Assembly: GCA_030374805.1 (NCBI GenBank)
Contig: JARGSG010000195.1
Span: 620,001 to 684,000 of the forward strand
Origin: Gracilaria gracilis
Lineage: Eukaryota > Rhodophyta > Florideophyceae > Gracilariales > Gracilariaceae
DNA: 64,000 nt
Direction of reading: 5' to 3'
Of the stretch, positions 19,394-28,500 are shown piece by piece. Position numbers and translations under genes: made by a program. The number at the start of each line of letters is the position of its first letter. Positions within the stretch are counted from its first letter, which is position 1. Below the pieces are notes generated by a model. That model did no database searches. It had not been told where the DNA came from and saw only the letters and a list, made by a program, of their open reading frames with translations.

Positions 19394-20788
19394 TTACGAG
19401 TTTCCAATTTCGTCAAGTTGTTGAACGCCCCTCAGTGCTCCTACACGGATATTTCCGTGCCTAGAATGCACCTTATGCACAGTGGGGTACCGGTCTTCTT
19501 TCTCGCATGTGGCCGTCACATCATCATTCCAAACAGTGAGCAACCCGTCGCTCGTGAACTTCCACCACAACTCTCCCCAACTGCTGCAGCAACAACTTTC
19601 AGTCAACGCCCATGTACATGCCACGAAGGAGGTAATGGCCAATACGATTGCCCCAGCTATCGCCAAATCATCTATCTGCGTCACGGGTTGTGACCCAGCT
19701 AATGAAAACAGTTCTTCTTCGTTAGACCGATACTCTACTGATCTCGAAAAGATTTGGTTAATCACCCCCAGTATATCAGGTGTCATCTTTGCAGTACGGT
19801 CCGCAATAGCATGCGCAACGGAAATACGTCCAAAAGAACCACCGCTAAGCGTAGCTGTCCCGGATGTGTCAAACATTCTAAGCTTCACAGTCGAACCGTT
19901 TCGCGCTGCGTGCAACCCCGGCAAATCCTTTGAAGCTATTTCCGTTATCTTCATCATCTTCAAGTCAGCCGAGAAATTCCATACCGCACAGTGTGCATAC
20001 TCTCTACCGTACACACATTCCGCCATCTGCGCCCCTGCTTGCAGACCGATGACCGCTGCGCCTTCAACCAAGCGCTGATGCACGAAGCCACTGCTCAAAT
20101 TATTCACCTTCCACTCCAATTCAATCCAAGTCTTATTAAGGGGACGTGCTTTACACTCAGCCGCCCTTGGACCACATCCTTCAATTATCATGGCCTGTTT
20201 GCGAGGTAAAAAGTTGACACCATCCAGACATACCATTCTTGCAAAGTCCATTTTTCGAGAACCAGAGGGCAATATCGAGCTCTCATCCAGATCTGAAAGT
20301 CCCGTCTCTCCTGACAACATATCCAAAGCTAGGTCAAAGTAGTCCAACCCATCTTCAGTCTCCCTCGCACATCCAGAGAAAGCGTTAAAATCACGATCGA
20401 ATGTGTATGTACCGACTTTGAACCACTCTGGGTCATCAGCGTTCTGATACGCAATGTACGCGCGCGAAATTCTCTGAGGTATGCGCTTGCTTGCGCCCTC
20501 GGTGCCAAAGTTAAGACAGAAAATGGCCGCTATCAGAACAAGACGTTGCACCAACAAGAAGTATGTTACGAAAGAAGAACGGTGTCGGAGTTGTTCCCCG
20601 AGCACAGGAATTTTAGAGGGTCTCGTGCTGACTAGACTACCATTGTTCACCACGCGTAAAAGCTCATAAGCTTGCATTCGAGCCGTAAGGTAGAACACGA
20701 ATCTCTCTAGACCCAGTTCCAGAAACACGAAGTAGATGGCGGCGATGAGACCGCTGCTTACTTGAATCTCCATCGATGATGGAGCCAC
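19394..20788 (-). CDS. Predicted membrane protein, unknown function
   Basis: 464 codons from ATG 20788, no visible intron. Three hydrophobic segments are likely membrane spans: about residues 13-34, 73-95 and 375-398. Between the second and third lies a loop of about 280 residues with several Cys (for example SGCAREXE-type, CLDGVNF, EGCGPRAAEC, ECVYGREYAHC) and four N-glycosylation sequons (NKT, NLS, NFS, NGST). This suggests a disulfide-bonded extracellular or lumenal domain. The last span ends in a Ser-Cys-Cys-Cys run and is followed by a cytosolic tail of about 60 residues. I do not recognise the family; it may be a lineage-specific surface protein. It stands alone between two retrotransposon blocks and has no disabling change. 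Confidence 0.6.
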   Translation of the reverse strand: MAPSSMEIQVSSGLIAAIYFVFLELGLERFVFYLTARMQAYELLRVVNNGSLVSTRPSKIPVLGEQLRHRSSFVTYFLLVQRLVLIAAIFCLNFGTEGASKRIPQRISRAYIAYQNADDPEWFKVGTYTFDRDFNAFSGCARETEDGLDYFDLALDMLSGETGLSDLDESSILPSGSRKMDFARMVCLDGVNFLPRKQAMIIEGCGPRAAECKARPLNKTWIELEWKVNNLSSGFVHQRLVEGAAVIGLQAGAQMAECVYGREYAHCAVWNFSADLKMMKITEIASKDLPGLHAARNGSTVKLRMFDTSGTATLSGGSFGRISVAHAIADRTAKMTPDILGVINQIFSRSVEYRSNEEELFSLAGSQPVTQIDDLAIAGAIVLAITSFVACTWALTESCCCSSWGELWWKFTSDGLLTVWNDDVTATCEKEDRYPTVHKVHSRHGNIRVGALRGVQQLDEIGNS

Positions 20789-21245
20789 TTGAAAATGTCC
20801 GGCGAGCTTCCAAAAAGCAAAGGGCGTTGTGAAATTGCTCTGAAATGGTTAATAACATATATACATATTGTACATTCTTGGATGTAACGGGGCCTATCTC
20901 TCAGACAGCCAAAGAAGCTCCTACGACTGTAGCAAGATTAACTATCTTGATCTAATTATCAGTCTCTTCCGGGTGTGAATCTTCTAGAGCCCTTTCAACT
21001 GGAAGAGCCGCCCTGGATCGACTCTTCCGCTGAAACTCCTTGGAGGGGAAGTACTGTACCGAAGGTTTACGCGAGGACTTCAGTTGGTTCCCTTCCGTCG
21101 CAACATGTTGAAGAATTTGGCCACGTCTTATCATCAAATCAATCGTAGACACGTGGCTGCAATCTCAGGTGTCGGCAGTTGATTGGTGATTAACTCTTAT
21201 TTGTAGCCCGGAAGGTTAACTTGTTAACCTAACTTTACATGGATG
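20789..21245. other. Upstream region of membrane gene and left flank of the array
   Basis: About 460 bp with no supported gene. It contains the presumptive promoter of the membrane protein. An 18-bp near-array palindrome AGGTTAACTTGTTAACCT lies at about 21213-21230, just before the retrotransposon insertion point. Confidence 0.45.
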
Positions 21246-21250
21246 GAGCT
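21246..21250. repeat. Left target-site duplication of the family 2 array (GAGCT)
   Basis: GAGCT abuts the first TG of LTR1 and reappears at 44587-44591 directly after LTR4. No such duplication flanks the inner LTRs. Confidence 0.88.
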
Positions 21251-21806
21251 TGAGAACACCATTTTGATACGAAAAACGGTGTGGGTGATGACAAACCCAG
21301 GGACGGGGGGACACAAACACAATGCGAACGGGACACAACAGAACGTGCTCTCGAGAGTACCAGCCCAACACGCTGTGTAGCGGTAGTAGGCAAGAGTCCG
21401 TAGTAAACACACAAAGTGCACCAAGTAGCAACTAGAAAGCGGAGACGTGTAGCAAACAGAAACCACAGCACGACCAAAACTATAGGTCTAGTGCTGGCAG
21501 ACGCTAACACGAAACGACAACAGAAAAGCAGCAGCTCCCTCTCGCAGACCCGAACGTAGGTCACCTGCGGGGAACAACGCTCCCAGAGTCGAAGCACGAA
21601 AAAGACCCAAGCAAAGGGTAGTGCACTCTGGGCCCTGTCGGGGAAAAGCGGGAGACCAAGCCGCCAAAGGGGTGAGAAAAGGTTGAAGAGAGGGGATGAA
21701 ACGACAGAGGGAAGCAAGACAGAGTTTGCTGTGAAGGAAGGTTGGGCGGTCGTTCTGGAAGGGGAAGTGGTCTGGCCGGAGTTGGTCGAGATGCGACCGC
21801 TCCGGC

Positions 21807-21815
21807 CCTTTTATA
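21807..21815 (-). promoter_or_regulatory. TATA box for Gag-Pol transcription in LTR1
   Basis: TATAAAAGG on the minus strand, in a GC-rich context. Same element at 29169-29177, 36538-36546 and 43900-43908 in the other LTRs. Transcription would begin some 25-35 nt further on, leaving about 530 bp of R plus U5. Confidence 0.65.
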
Positions 21816-21836
21816 GGCAACTGTTGCACTAAAATG

Positions 21837-21951
21837 AGGTGCCAGCTTACCCTTGACAATTGCTCAGGGCGGGCAATCAGGTGCCGACTTACCCTTGACA
21901 AGTCCTCAGGGCGGGCAATCAGGTGCCGACTTACCCTTGACAAGTCCTCAG
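21837..21951. repeat. Three tandem 42-bp repeats in the LTR
   Basis: Units begin AGGTGCC at 21837, 21879 and 21921 and contain TTACCCTTGACAA. They lie between the sense TATA box and the start of the antisense ORF, where upstream activating sequences for both directions would be expected. The same array is in all four LTRs. Confidence 0.8.
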
Positions 21952-22107
21952 CACGAGCGGTAAGCAGCTTTCCTACCGTAATTCTCAACCGCAAACGCAA
22001 CTACGACTAACTTGTGGCTATGAAGCCTTTCTACTCTCTATTTACCCGCGTGGGACGGTTGGAACCGTCGCCTCTTAACTTTTCCATCACTCGCAACGTC
22101 TTCCCCC

Positions 22108-22458
22108 ATGTCCACCACCTCAAGTGACGAATCGATGTCTCACGCCCTCGTCCTGGACCTGGAGGCTGCCGAGAGCCCCGGCAGGGTCGAGGAGTTTGTG
22201 ATTGGTGGATCCGAAGCGCCTGCCGCCGACCGATTGGCGGTGGGAATGATGCATCGTTGCGGCGAGCTCTTATTGGCCCTTGCCCGCGGAATCCGCCACG
22301 TGTCACGCGAGGTGCGTGACGCGCTGGCTTTGTCGCCGTGGACTTATGCCGCAGGTGTCCGTGACGGCCTGCGCTTCGCTACGCAGGCGCGTCGCTACGG
22401 AAACCCGGGACCCATACAGAACCTGCTTACAGATCTGGAGGCATACCTGACGTCTTAG
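22108..22458 (+). CDS. LTR-encoded antisense ORF, 116 aa (LTR1)
   Basis: ATG at 22108, stop at 22456-22458, entirely inside the U3 part of the LTR and opposite to gag-pol. The protein starts with a Ser/Thr/acidic segment (to about residue 30) and then has two predicted helical stretches (about 42-72 and 80-115) rich in Ala, Arg and Leu. No known motif. It is followed by AATAAA at 22468-22473 and the LTR end at 22493, so a transcript with its own poly(A) site is plausible. The protein is identical in all four LTRs; the single difference (GCG or GCA, Ala) is silent in this frame. Either it is expressed or the copies are too young to have drifted. Confidence 0.55.
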   Translation: MSTTSSDESMSHALVLDLEAAESPGRVEEFVIGGSEAPAADRLAVGMMHRCGELLLALARGIRHVSREVRDALALSPWTYAAGVRDGLRFATQARRYGNPGPIQNLLTDLEAYLTS

Positions 22459-22467
22459 ATTCCCTTC

Positions 22468-22473
22468 AATAAA
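22468..22473 (+). terminator. Poly(A) signal of the LTR antisense ORF
   Basis: AATAAA 10 nt after the antisense stop codon and 20 nt before the LTR end. Same place in LTR2 (29830-29835), LTR3 (37199-37204) and LTR4 (44561-44566). Confidence 0.5.
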
Positions 22474-22493
22474 CTTCCGTTTCTACGTTCACA

Positions 22494-22512
22494 CACTCCC
22501 AAACCCAGCGGG
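22494..22512 (-). other. Polypurine tract of family 2, copy 1
   Basis: On the minus strand the bases before the 3' LTR read GGGTTTGGGAGTG, abutting the LTR. Equivalent tracts at 29856-29874 and 37225-37243. LTR4 has host DNA on that side, since it is the outermost 5' LTR. Confidence 0.55.
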
Positions 22513-22558
22513 AGCGACACCGAGCGACCAAGAGACTGGAAACGGGGACCTTTCCTAG

Positions 22559-25500
22559 TTACTCCACAGTGGTTTCGAACATGAACGGTACATCCATTCG
22601 ATCGATATCCGGGGTGAACCTCAACCGACGACGAAGGTTGCCCTGTTGGCTGTTCATGTGGCTCTGCGTTTCCTCGAGGTATAACTGATCATCTGGCAGA
22701 TGCCCGTATCGTCCCACTGCAAAGTGGTAGATATACGTCGCAAAGTCCGTCCCTACTTCGCTGTTGATCCCGGGGTACACATCTGAGATGAGCGTCCTGA
22801 GATGGTTAGCGGCACGTGGACCGAAAAACGGCCCTCTAAGGCGGAAAAATGCGAGGCAGATATGCATCAAGTTCCACACGACGTACTCCTTCTGAGCCAA
22901 CGGGATTCCCAGCGGAGCAAGCCAATTCTCTATGGGCCTACCAGCAAGGACGCATCGGCACAAAGTGAAATCCGCTACCAGCCTATTGAAGTTGACCCGT
23001 ATCGGTAATACGGTGGGGTTCTGTTCTTGGCTCGGAGGGCCCTCTCCTTGACGTGCGGAACCAGTGACGGTCAGTACGAGATCATCCCGAAGATGAGCCG
23101 GCCTCCTGCGATACAGCTTCAGGCGCCTGGCATGAATTGGCGTCCGAGTGTGACGCTGGCTCCCAGAAATCAAAGTATAGCGGGGATGGTCCGCGCGAAT
23201 GATCTTGCACGGTCCGTAGTACTTCGACTGCAACGGGGGCCACTTCACACTGGGATTCAGCGCCTTTCCTCGAACCACAAGAACTTCATCTCCGACGCTG
23301 AAGCGATGACCATACCGAGAATCGTCGCGGTGGTCGGGTTGCTTTGCTATGCGCAAGGCACGCCCAGTGGAACCCACCATTAACTCATGAAGACGATTGT
23401 CCATGGTAGCGTCCTCCATCATCGCCGAAATGTCCATTGCGTGCATCCTGGAGCGCGTCCCGTATAGTAGTTCAAAGGGGGAATATCCCACACTCATCCG
23501 GCGGCGTCGGTATCCATAAAGCACCCTCTGTAGGGCGACATCCCAATCCATCTCGCTGTCGGCCACAACCTTGCTTATCGCGTGCTTGATAGTACCCACC
23601 ATGCGTTCGGCCCGGCCGTTGGACATTGGTGCATAAGCTAGAACCGGTCTCCAACGAATGCCATTCTGGTTCATGTACGATTGAACTGCACCTGTCATGA
23701 AGGCAGTTGCATTGTCTGAAACGATGGTCCGGGGGAGACCGAAAGGTGCGACGATCTCCCTTCGCACAAAGTCCAGGACGACGGACGCGGTGGAACTCTT
23801 CGCAGCCAAAGCAATCGGCCAACCCGTGAGGTGCTCGACCCCGATGAGCAGGAAGCGGTTCCCACCCTGTGTGGTCCGAAGGGGGCCGGCAAAGTCCACG
23901 GAGAACGTGTGGAAGAGTCCAGTGAGAGGGGCACGCTGTCCTGGCCTATACTTCAGCAGAGGTGCCGACAACTGACAGCCATCGCAACTGCGGACATAGT
24001 CCACAATCTCGGGGAACATGGTGGGCCACCAGAAACGGTCTCGCATGAAGTCCTTGGTAGCCTCGAGGTCCCAATGACCAACGTCGTCGTGGAAACTGCG
24101 TAACAGATTGAGTCTATCCTGGATAGAGGGGACCAGAACCAAGCCCGACTTCGTGCGGCGGTATAGCTCTCCGTTCCATGGAAGAAACTTATTCGCATTC
24201 CTCTTGATCGCAAGGAGGATCTTGGCGTCATGCTCGTCCATAGGAAGCCCACAAAGGTATCGGCCTATATTGGCGTAATATGGCTCGAGACCACTGAAAG
24301 AATCCTCTGACGTGACTGACACTTGGTATGCCATACCGTGCTCCAAGTTCTCTGGCTTCGCAAACCGGGAGAGGTAGTCGGCAGCAAAATTGCCAGTCCC
24401 AGAACGGTACACGATCTCGAATTCGTACTCCGCAAAAAGATCCAACCATCGAGCGAGACGCCCATGGACGTCCTTCTTCTGGAAAGCATACCTCAGGGCC
24501 TGATGATCCGTCACCAACTGGAACGGCTTCGATCCAAGAAGGTAGATGCGAAACTTCTTCAAGGCAAAGACGACTGCCAGGGCCTCCTTCTCGCATACCG
24601 AGTAGTTCTGCTCAGACTTGTTCATAGTTCTGCTTGCGTACTGAACCGGGTGGAACATTCCATCCTCCTTCTTTTGAGTCAGGACAGCCCCCAAAGACCG
24701 GGTGGAGGCATCTGTCTCGACACGAAAAGAGGCATCAAAGTCCGGGAAAGCGAGAACCGGGGGGGAAACAAGCTTCCTCTTCAACTCCTCAAACGCTTCT
24801 CTCATCTCGGGGGTGAACTCCAGCCTCTTCTTGCCGGTGGTGGCAGCGTGAAGGGGCGCAGAGGTCTGTGAAAACCCTTTGATGAAGCGCCTGTAGTAGC
24901 TCGCAAGGCCCAGGAAACTTTTAAGCTCAGTGGTCGTCGAAGGTAGAGGGGCATCCTGAATCGCTTCAATCTTCTTCATGTCCACGGACACTCCACCAGC
25001 CTCGATGACGTGCCCCAGAAGGTGAATCTTGGGCTGAGCGAAGTCGCACTTGCTGATCTTCAGCTTCAGCCCATGCGAGGCGATGAGCTTCAGCACTTCC
25101 GACACGTGGTGGACATGCTCCTCCATGGTCTTCGAGAATATGACCACATCGTCAATGTACACACGTGCAAAGGCAATGCGACCGAGAATGGAGTCCATCA
25201 ACCTTTGGAAAGTCGATGGGGCATTCATCAGGCCAAAGGGCATGACCTCAAACTGGAAGGTCCCTTGCCGACAGACAAAAGTGGTCATCTCTTTGCAACG
25301 GGGCGACATGCCGATCTGCCAGTATCCAGAGAACAAATCCAGCGTCGTGAAGAACGAACAACCGCCAAGGTCATCGAAGATCTGATCCATGTGGGGGAGT
25401 GGCCAACGATCTGGTTTCATGATCTGATTCAAGGCTCTGTAGTCGACGCAGAACCTTGGTTTTTCATCCTTCTTCTTGGCGATGACAACGGGGAAGGACC

Positions 25501-28500
25501 AGGCGGACGAGCATGGACGCACGATCCCAGCAGCGAGCATCTTGTCAACCTCCTTTCGGACCACCTCGTCATGCTTTGGTGGTAGTCGACGGAGACGTGA
25601 TCGGATTGGAGTATTGTCGGTAATCTCGAAGTCGTGCAAGACGGGCACACCAGAAGGCCGGAGGTCATAGAGGGACCACGCCACAATGTCTGTGGCACAG
25701 AGAACTGAGAAAAGCTTCTGCTGAACCGTCCCGGGGAGATGCGACAAACGATCAAGAATGACCTGCCTCTGGTCGGTGTCTGGGGGGAAGTCTCGGCGAT
25801 CGAAGGCGCGCCCATGCTCATCGCTGGCAACGGTGTCCTGAAGAGAGTACTCTACTTCGTGTGCTACGCAGACATCACTCTCAGAGGCAAGCACAAGACC
25901 ATGGGGCACTGCAGGGGTTTTTCTTCCGTTTTTTCCTTGACCGGGTGAAGCAGGGCCGTCCTCGGAAGTCTGAAAACCGTTCTGAACTCCATTGAAGTCT
26001 CGGGAACCGCTGGAAGCATTATTTCCTCCTGGGATGTGGTACTCGACTGGGGCCGATATCTGATTCTGGGGGAAGTAGATGTTCATGCCCCCAAAATCAT
26101 CCTGGAGGAGCTCACCTTCAGCCCCGAAAGGCAAACTGTCCGTCGTGACCGAAGGAAAGGGGGCACCGGCATGACCTAAGTGGCGCCTTCTGACCTTGAT
26201 GTAGAGAACGTCTTGGCGATCTGGCTCGTCCTCATCTCGGCGTGGGAGAAGAAGAATCTCGTCGCGGATCGGGACTGTTAGACCAGGGTCTTCGAACACA
26301 ACCGGGTGTGGCTCAAACGGCACGTGCAAGGCTGGGTTAAACTCACCAACTTCGTCTTCGGTATCTTCATCATCATCATCTTCATCTTCATCTTCATCTT
26401 CATCTTCATCTTCTTCATCGGACTCATCTTCATCTTCTGTGGCTTCTGCGTCCTCGTAGCGCCTGTTGTCGTTGATAGCGAGATCACGCAATTGCTCCAG
26501 GGCCCGTTCGTCGGTTGTCAAGGGTGGCGGAGGCGGAGCACGAGCATCAACCTGACGCAAACCAACCAGCTCCGCGGCCCGGGACTCGGGATCTTGACTA
26601 GTGTCACCGACTTGCTCTTCTTGATTGTCATGATCAGAGTCGTGCGACCCATCTGGGTTCATTGTCGGGCGATCACCTTCCAACGTGACGAGGGTGACCT
26701 CTGGGCCCAAAGCGTGTCCATCGAAGAAAACCTCGTCCTCCTCAATTGAGGCGAACAGACTATCTCCTTCGGAGGGGAACTCATACCTCTCTTCATCGGA
26801 ATCTGATGTAAAGTCCTCACTATCTGTGCCAGAAATTGGCACAAACTCGTCGATCCCAGCGCGCTCGTAATCTAGTCCGAGTAGGATTGGCGAGCCATCA
26901 TATACCATCTTCACCTCCTGTGTGCTGATATCGATGCAGGCTTGCATCGCCTCCAAGGTGGGAAAGCCGATGATGAGGTCAAATGGGGGCCTTTCGATGA
27001 CCAGAAATTCGAGCGGGACTCTCATAGAATCGAAAATGACAGGAACATCACGGAGCGTGCCGCGAACCAGAGCGACGCCGCCGTTCGCCACGCGAATCTG
27101 ACGATCAGTGGGCTTGGGCTTCAACAAAAGCCTCTCGGCCAGCTCAGAAGACATGAGATTGGGGATTGCCCCGGAATCCAGAAGAGCCTGTGCGGGAGTC
27201 CCATACACCTTCACTGGGACCACTTTAAGGCGTGCTCCCTTCATGGAGGTCTCGGCGAACGTTACTCGACGCGGGGATGCCTTTCCAGACAAGATGCGGC
27301 GAATGTCCTTCTTGGCATCATCAGCATCGCCACGAACCAGCTGACCAAAGGTGAGACCAGTTGGCGCGTTGGCTAACTCCTCCAGCAAGTTGTACTTGCC
27401 AGAATGCTCTTGAAGCTTAGCGCGATTCGAAGACTTCCTCGCTGTCGGCTTCCGGGACTTCTGAGAGGACCTAGGGGCCCCTATTGGCCTGAAGCGGCCA
27501 AGTTGCTTCCGTACAGCCGGCTGCGACGGGTTAAGCAACGACTGAATGCCAATGTGGTTGGCGGTTCTTTGCTGCTTCGGGAGAGCCACGCCCTCGGCGG
27601 TGCGCTTCGTGGCTGCCACCACCTCGTCATCAGCATCATAGCCCTCAGTCACAACGGAGACTTGACTTGGCTGCCCAGCCTGCTGGCCACCACTATTGCT
27701 CTGTCTGAGACGGTCTTCGGCTGCCGACTCACTACGAGGAGCTCCAACGGGGGGTCGGCGATCGTAAGCGGGGTCACGAGACCAGCAGGTGGCGATTGCA
27801 TGACCCATCTTTCCGCAACGTTCACAACGGGTATTGCGGTGCGGATTGAGACTGCAGCGCGTCGCCCAGTGGCCTGGTTGACGACAGTATGCACAAGTGC
27901 GCTCGCGATCGTCGTCATTCCTCTGAGGTGGGGCCTGCGTCTTCTTCATCATCAGTGTAAGCTGGGAGAGCTGCTCCGCGAGAAGATCGACCTTGTTCTG
28001 CAGAGGAGGCGACGGATCGCCCTGTTTCGGCCTCTGCATAACCTTCTTCGGCGCCGGCAGGACATGAAGAGCCCCGTGGGACTCCAACACGTTCCTACCG
28101 GCCACAAAGTCCTTCACCAGTGCCTTCAGTGACTCGTAGTCGTGAGAGCCGCGGAACACAACGAATTGTGCGAGGTCGGCATACTCCATGACGGCACGGC
28201 GGAGGAGACCAAACCGGGCTTTCGAATTGAACCCGGCTTTCTCGAAAGTTGCATCCATCTTCTTCAAGGAACCGAGAAGGTCCCCATAATCCAGACGCGC
28301 GGATGCAGCGCGACGAATATGTTCCTCAGACTCCTCTTCAACGCCAAATTTATCCAAAAACGCGCGCTTCACGGCGGCATAGTCGGATGCAGCATTGTTG
28401 AGGACACCATCGGACGAAAACTGTTCGTAGTAGAACTCAAAGGCCTCTCCTTCGAGAAATCCTAGGAATTCAATTGCACGTTCTTCGTCAGTCTTTCCAC

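Larger units (their letters stand above)
21251..22493 (-). repeat. LTR1 of family 2 array (outermost 3' LTR)
   Basis: 1,243 bp, TG..CA ends. Read on the minus strand: U3 with a 42-bp triple repeat, a TATA box at 21815-21807, then R and U5. On the plus strand it carries the 116-codon ORF 22108-22458 and AATAAA at 22468. Base 22218 is G, as in LTR4. Confidence 0.92.

Noticed and set aside
21837..21951. CRISPR-like array (regular 42-bp units)
   Set aside because: Only three units, no variable spacers, eukaryotic LTR context.
21488..22000. 170-codon minus-strand ORF in the LTR with a 14-residue repeat
   Set aside because: The peptide repeat follows from the 42-bp DNA repeat being a multiple of three. 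The ORF starts upstream of the sense TATA box, so a normal element transcript would not contain its start.
22031..22306. 91-codon minus-strand ORF in the LTR
   Set aside because: Arg/Pro/Gly-rich shadow of the antisense 116-codon ORF; the G/A difference between LTRs changes its residues (Ala/Val) but is silent in the antisense ORF.
26306..26749. 147-codon plus-strand ORF resembling a Phe/Ile-rich membrane protein
   Set aside because: It is the reverse complement of the Asp/Glu microsatellite of Gag-Pol; hydrophobic runs arise from the repeat. Same in the other two copies.
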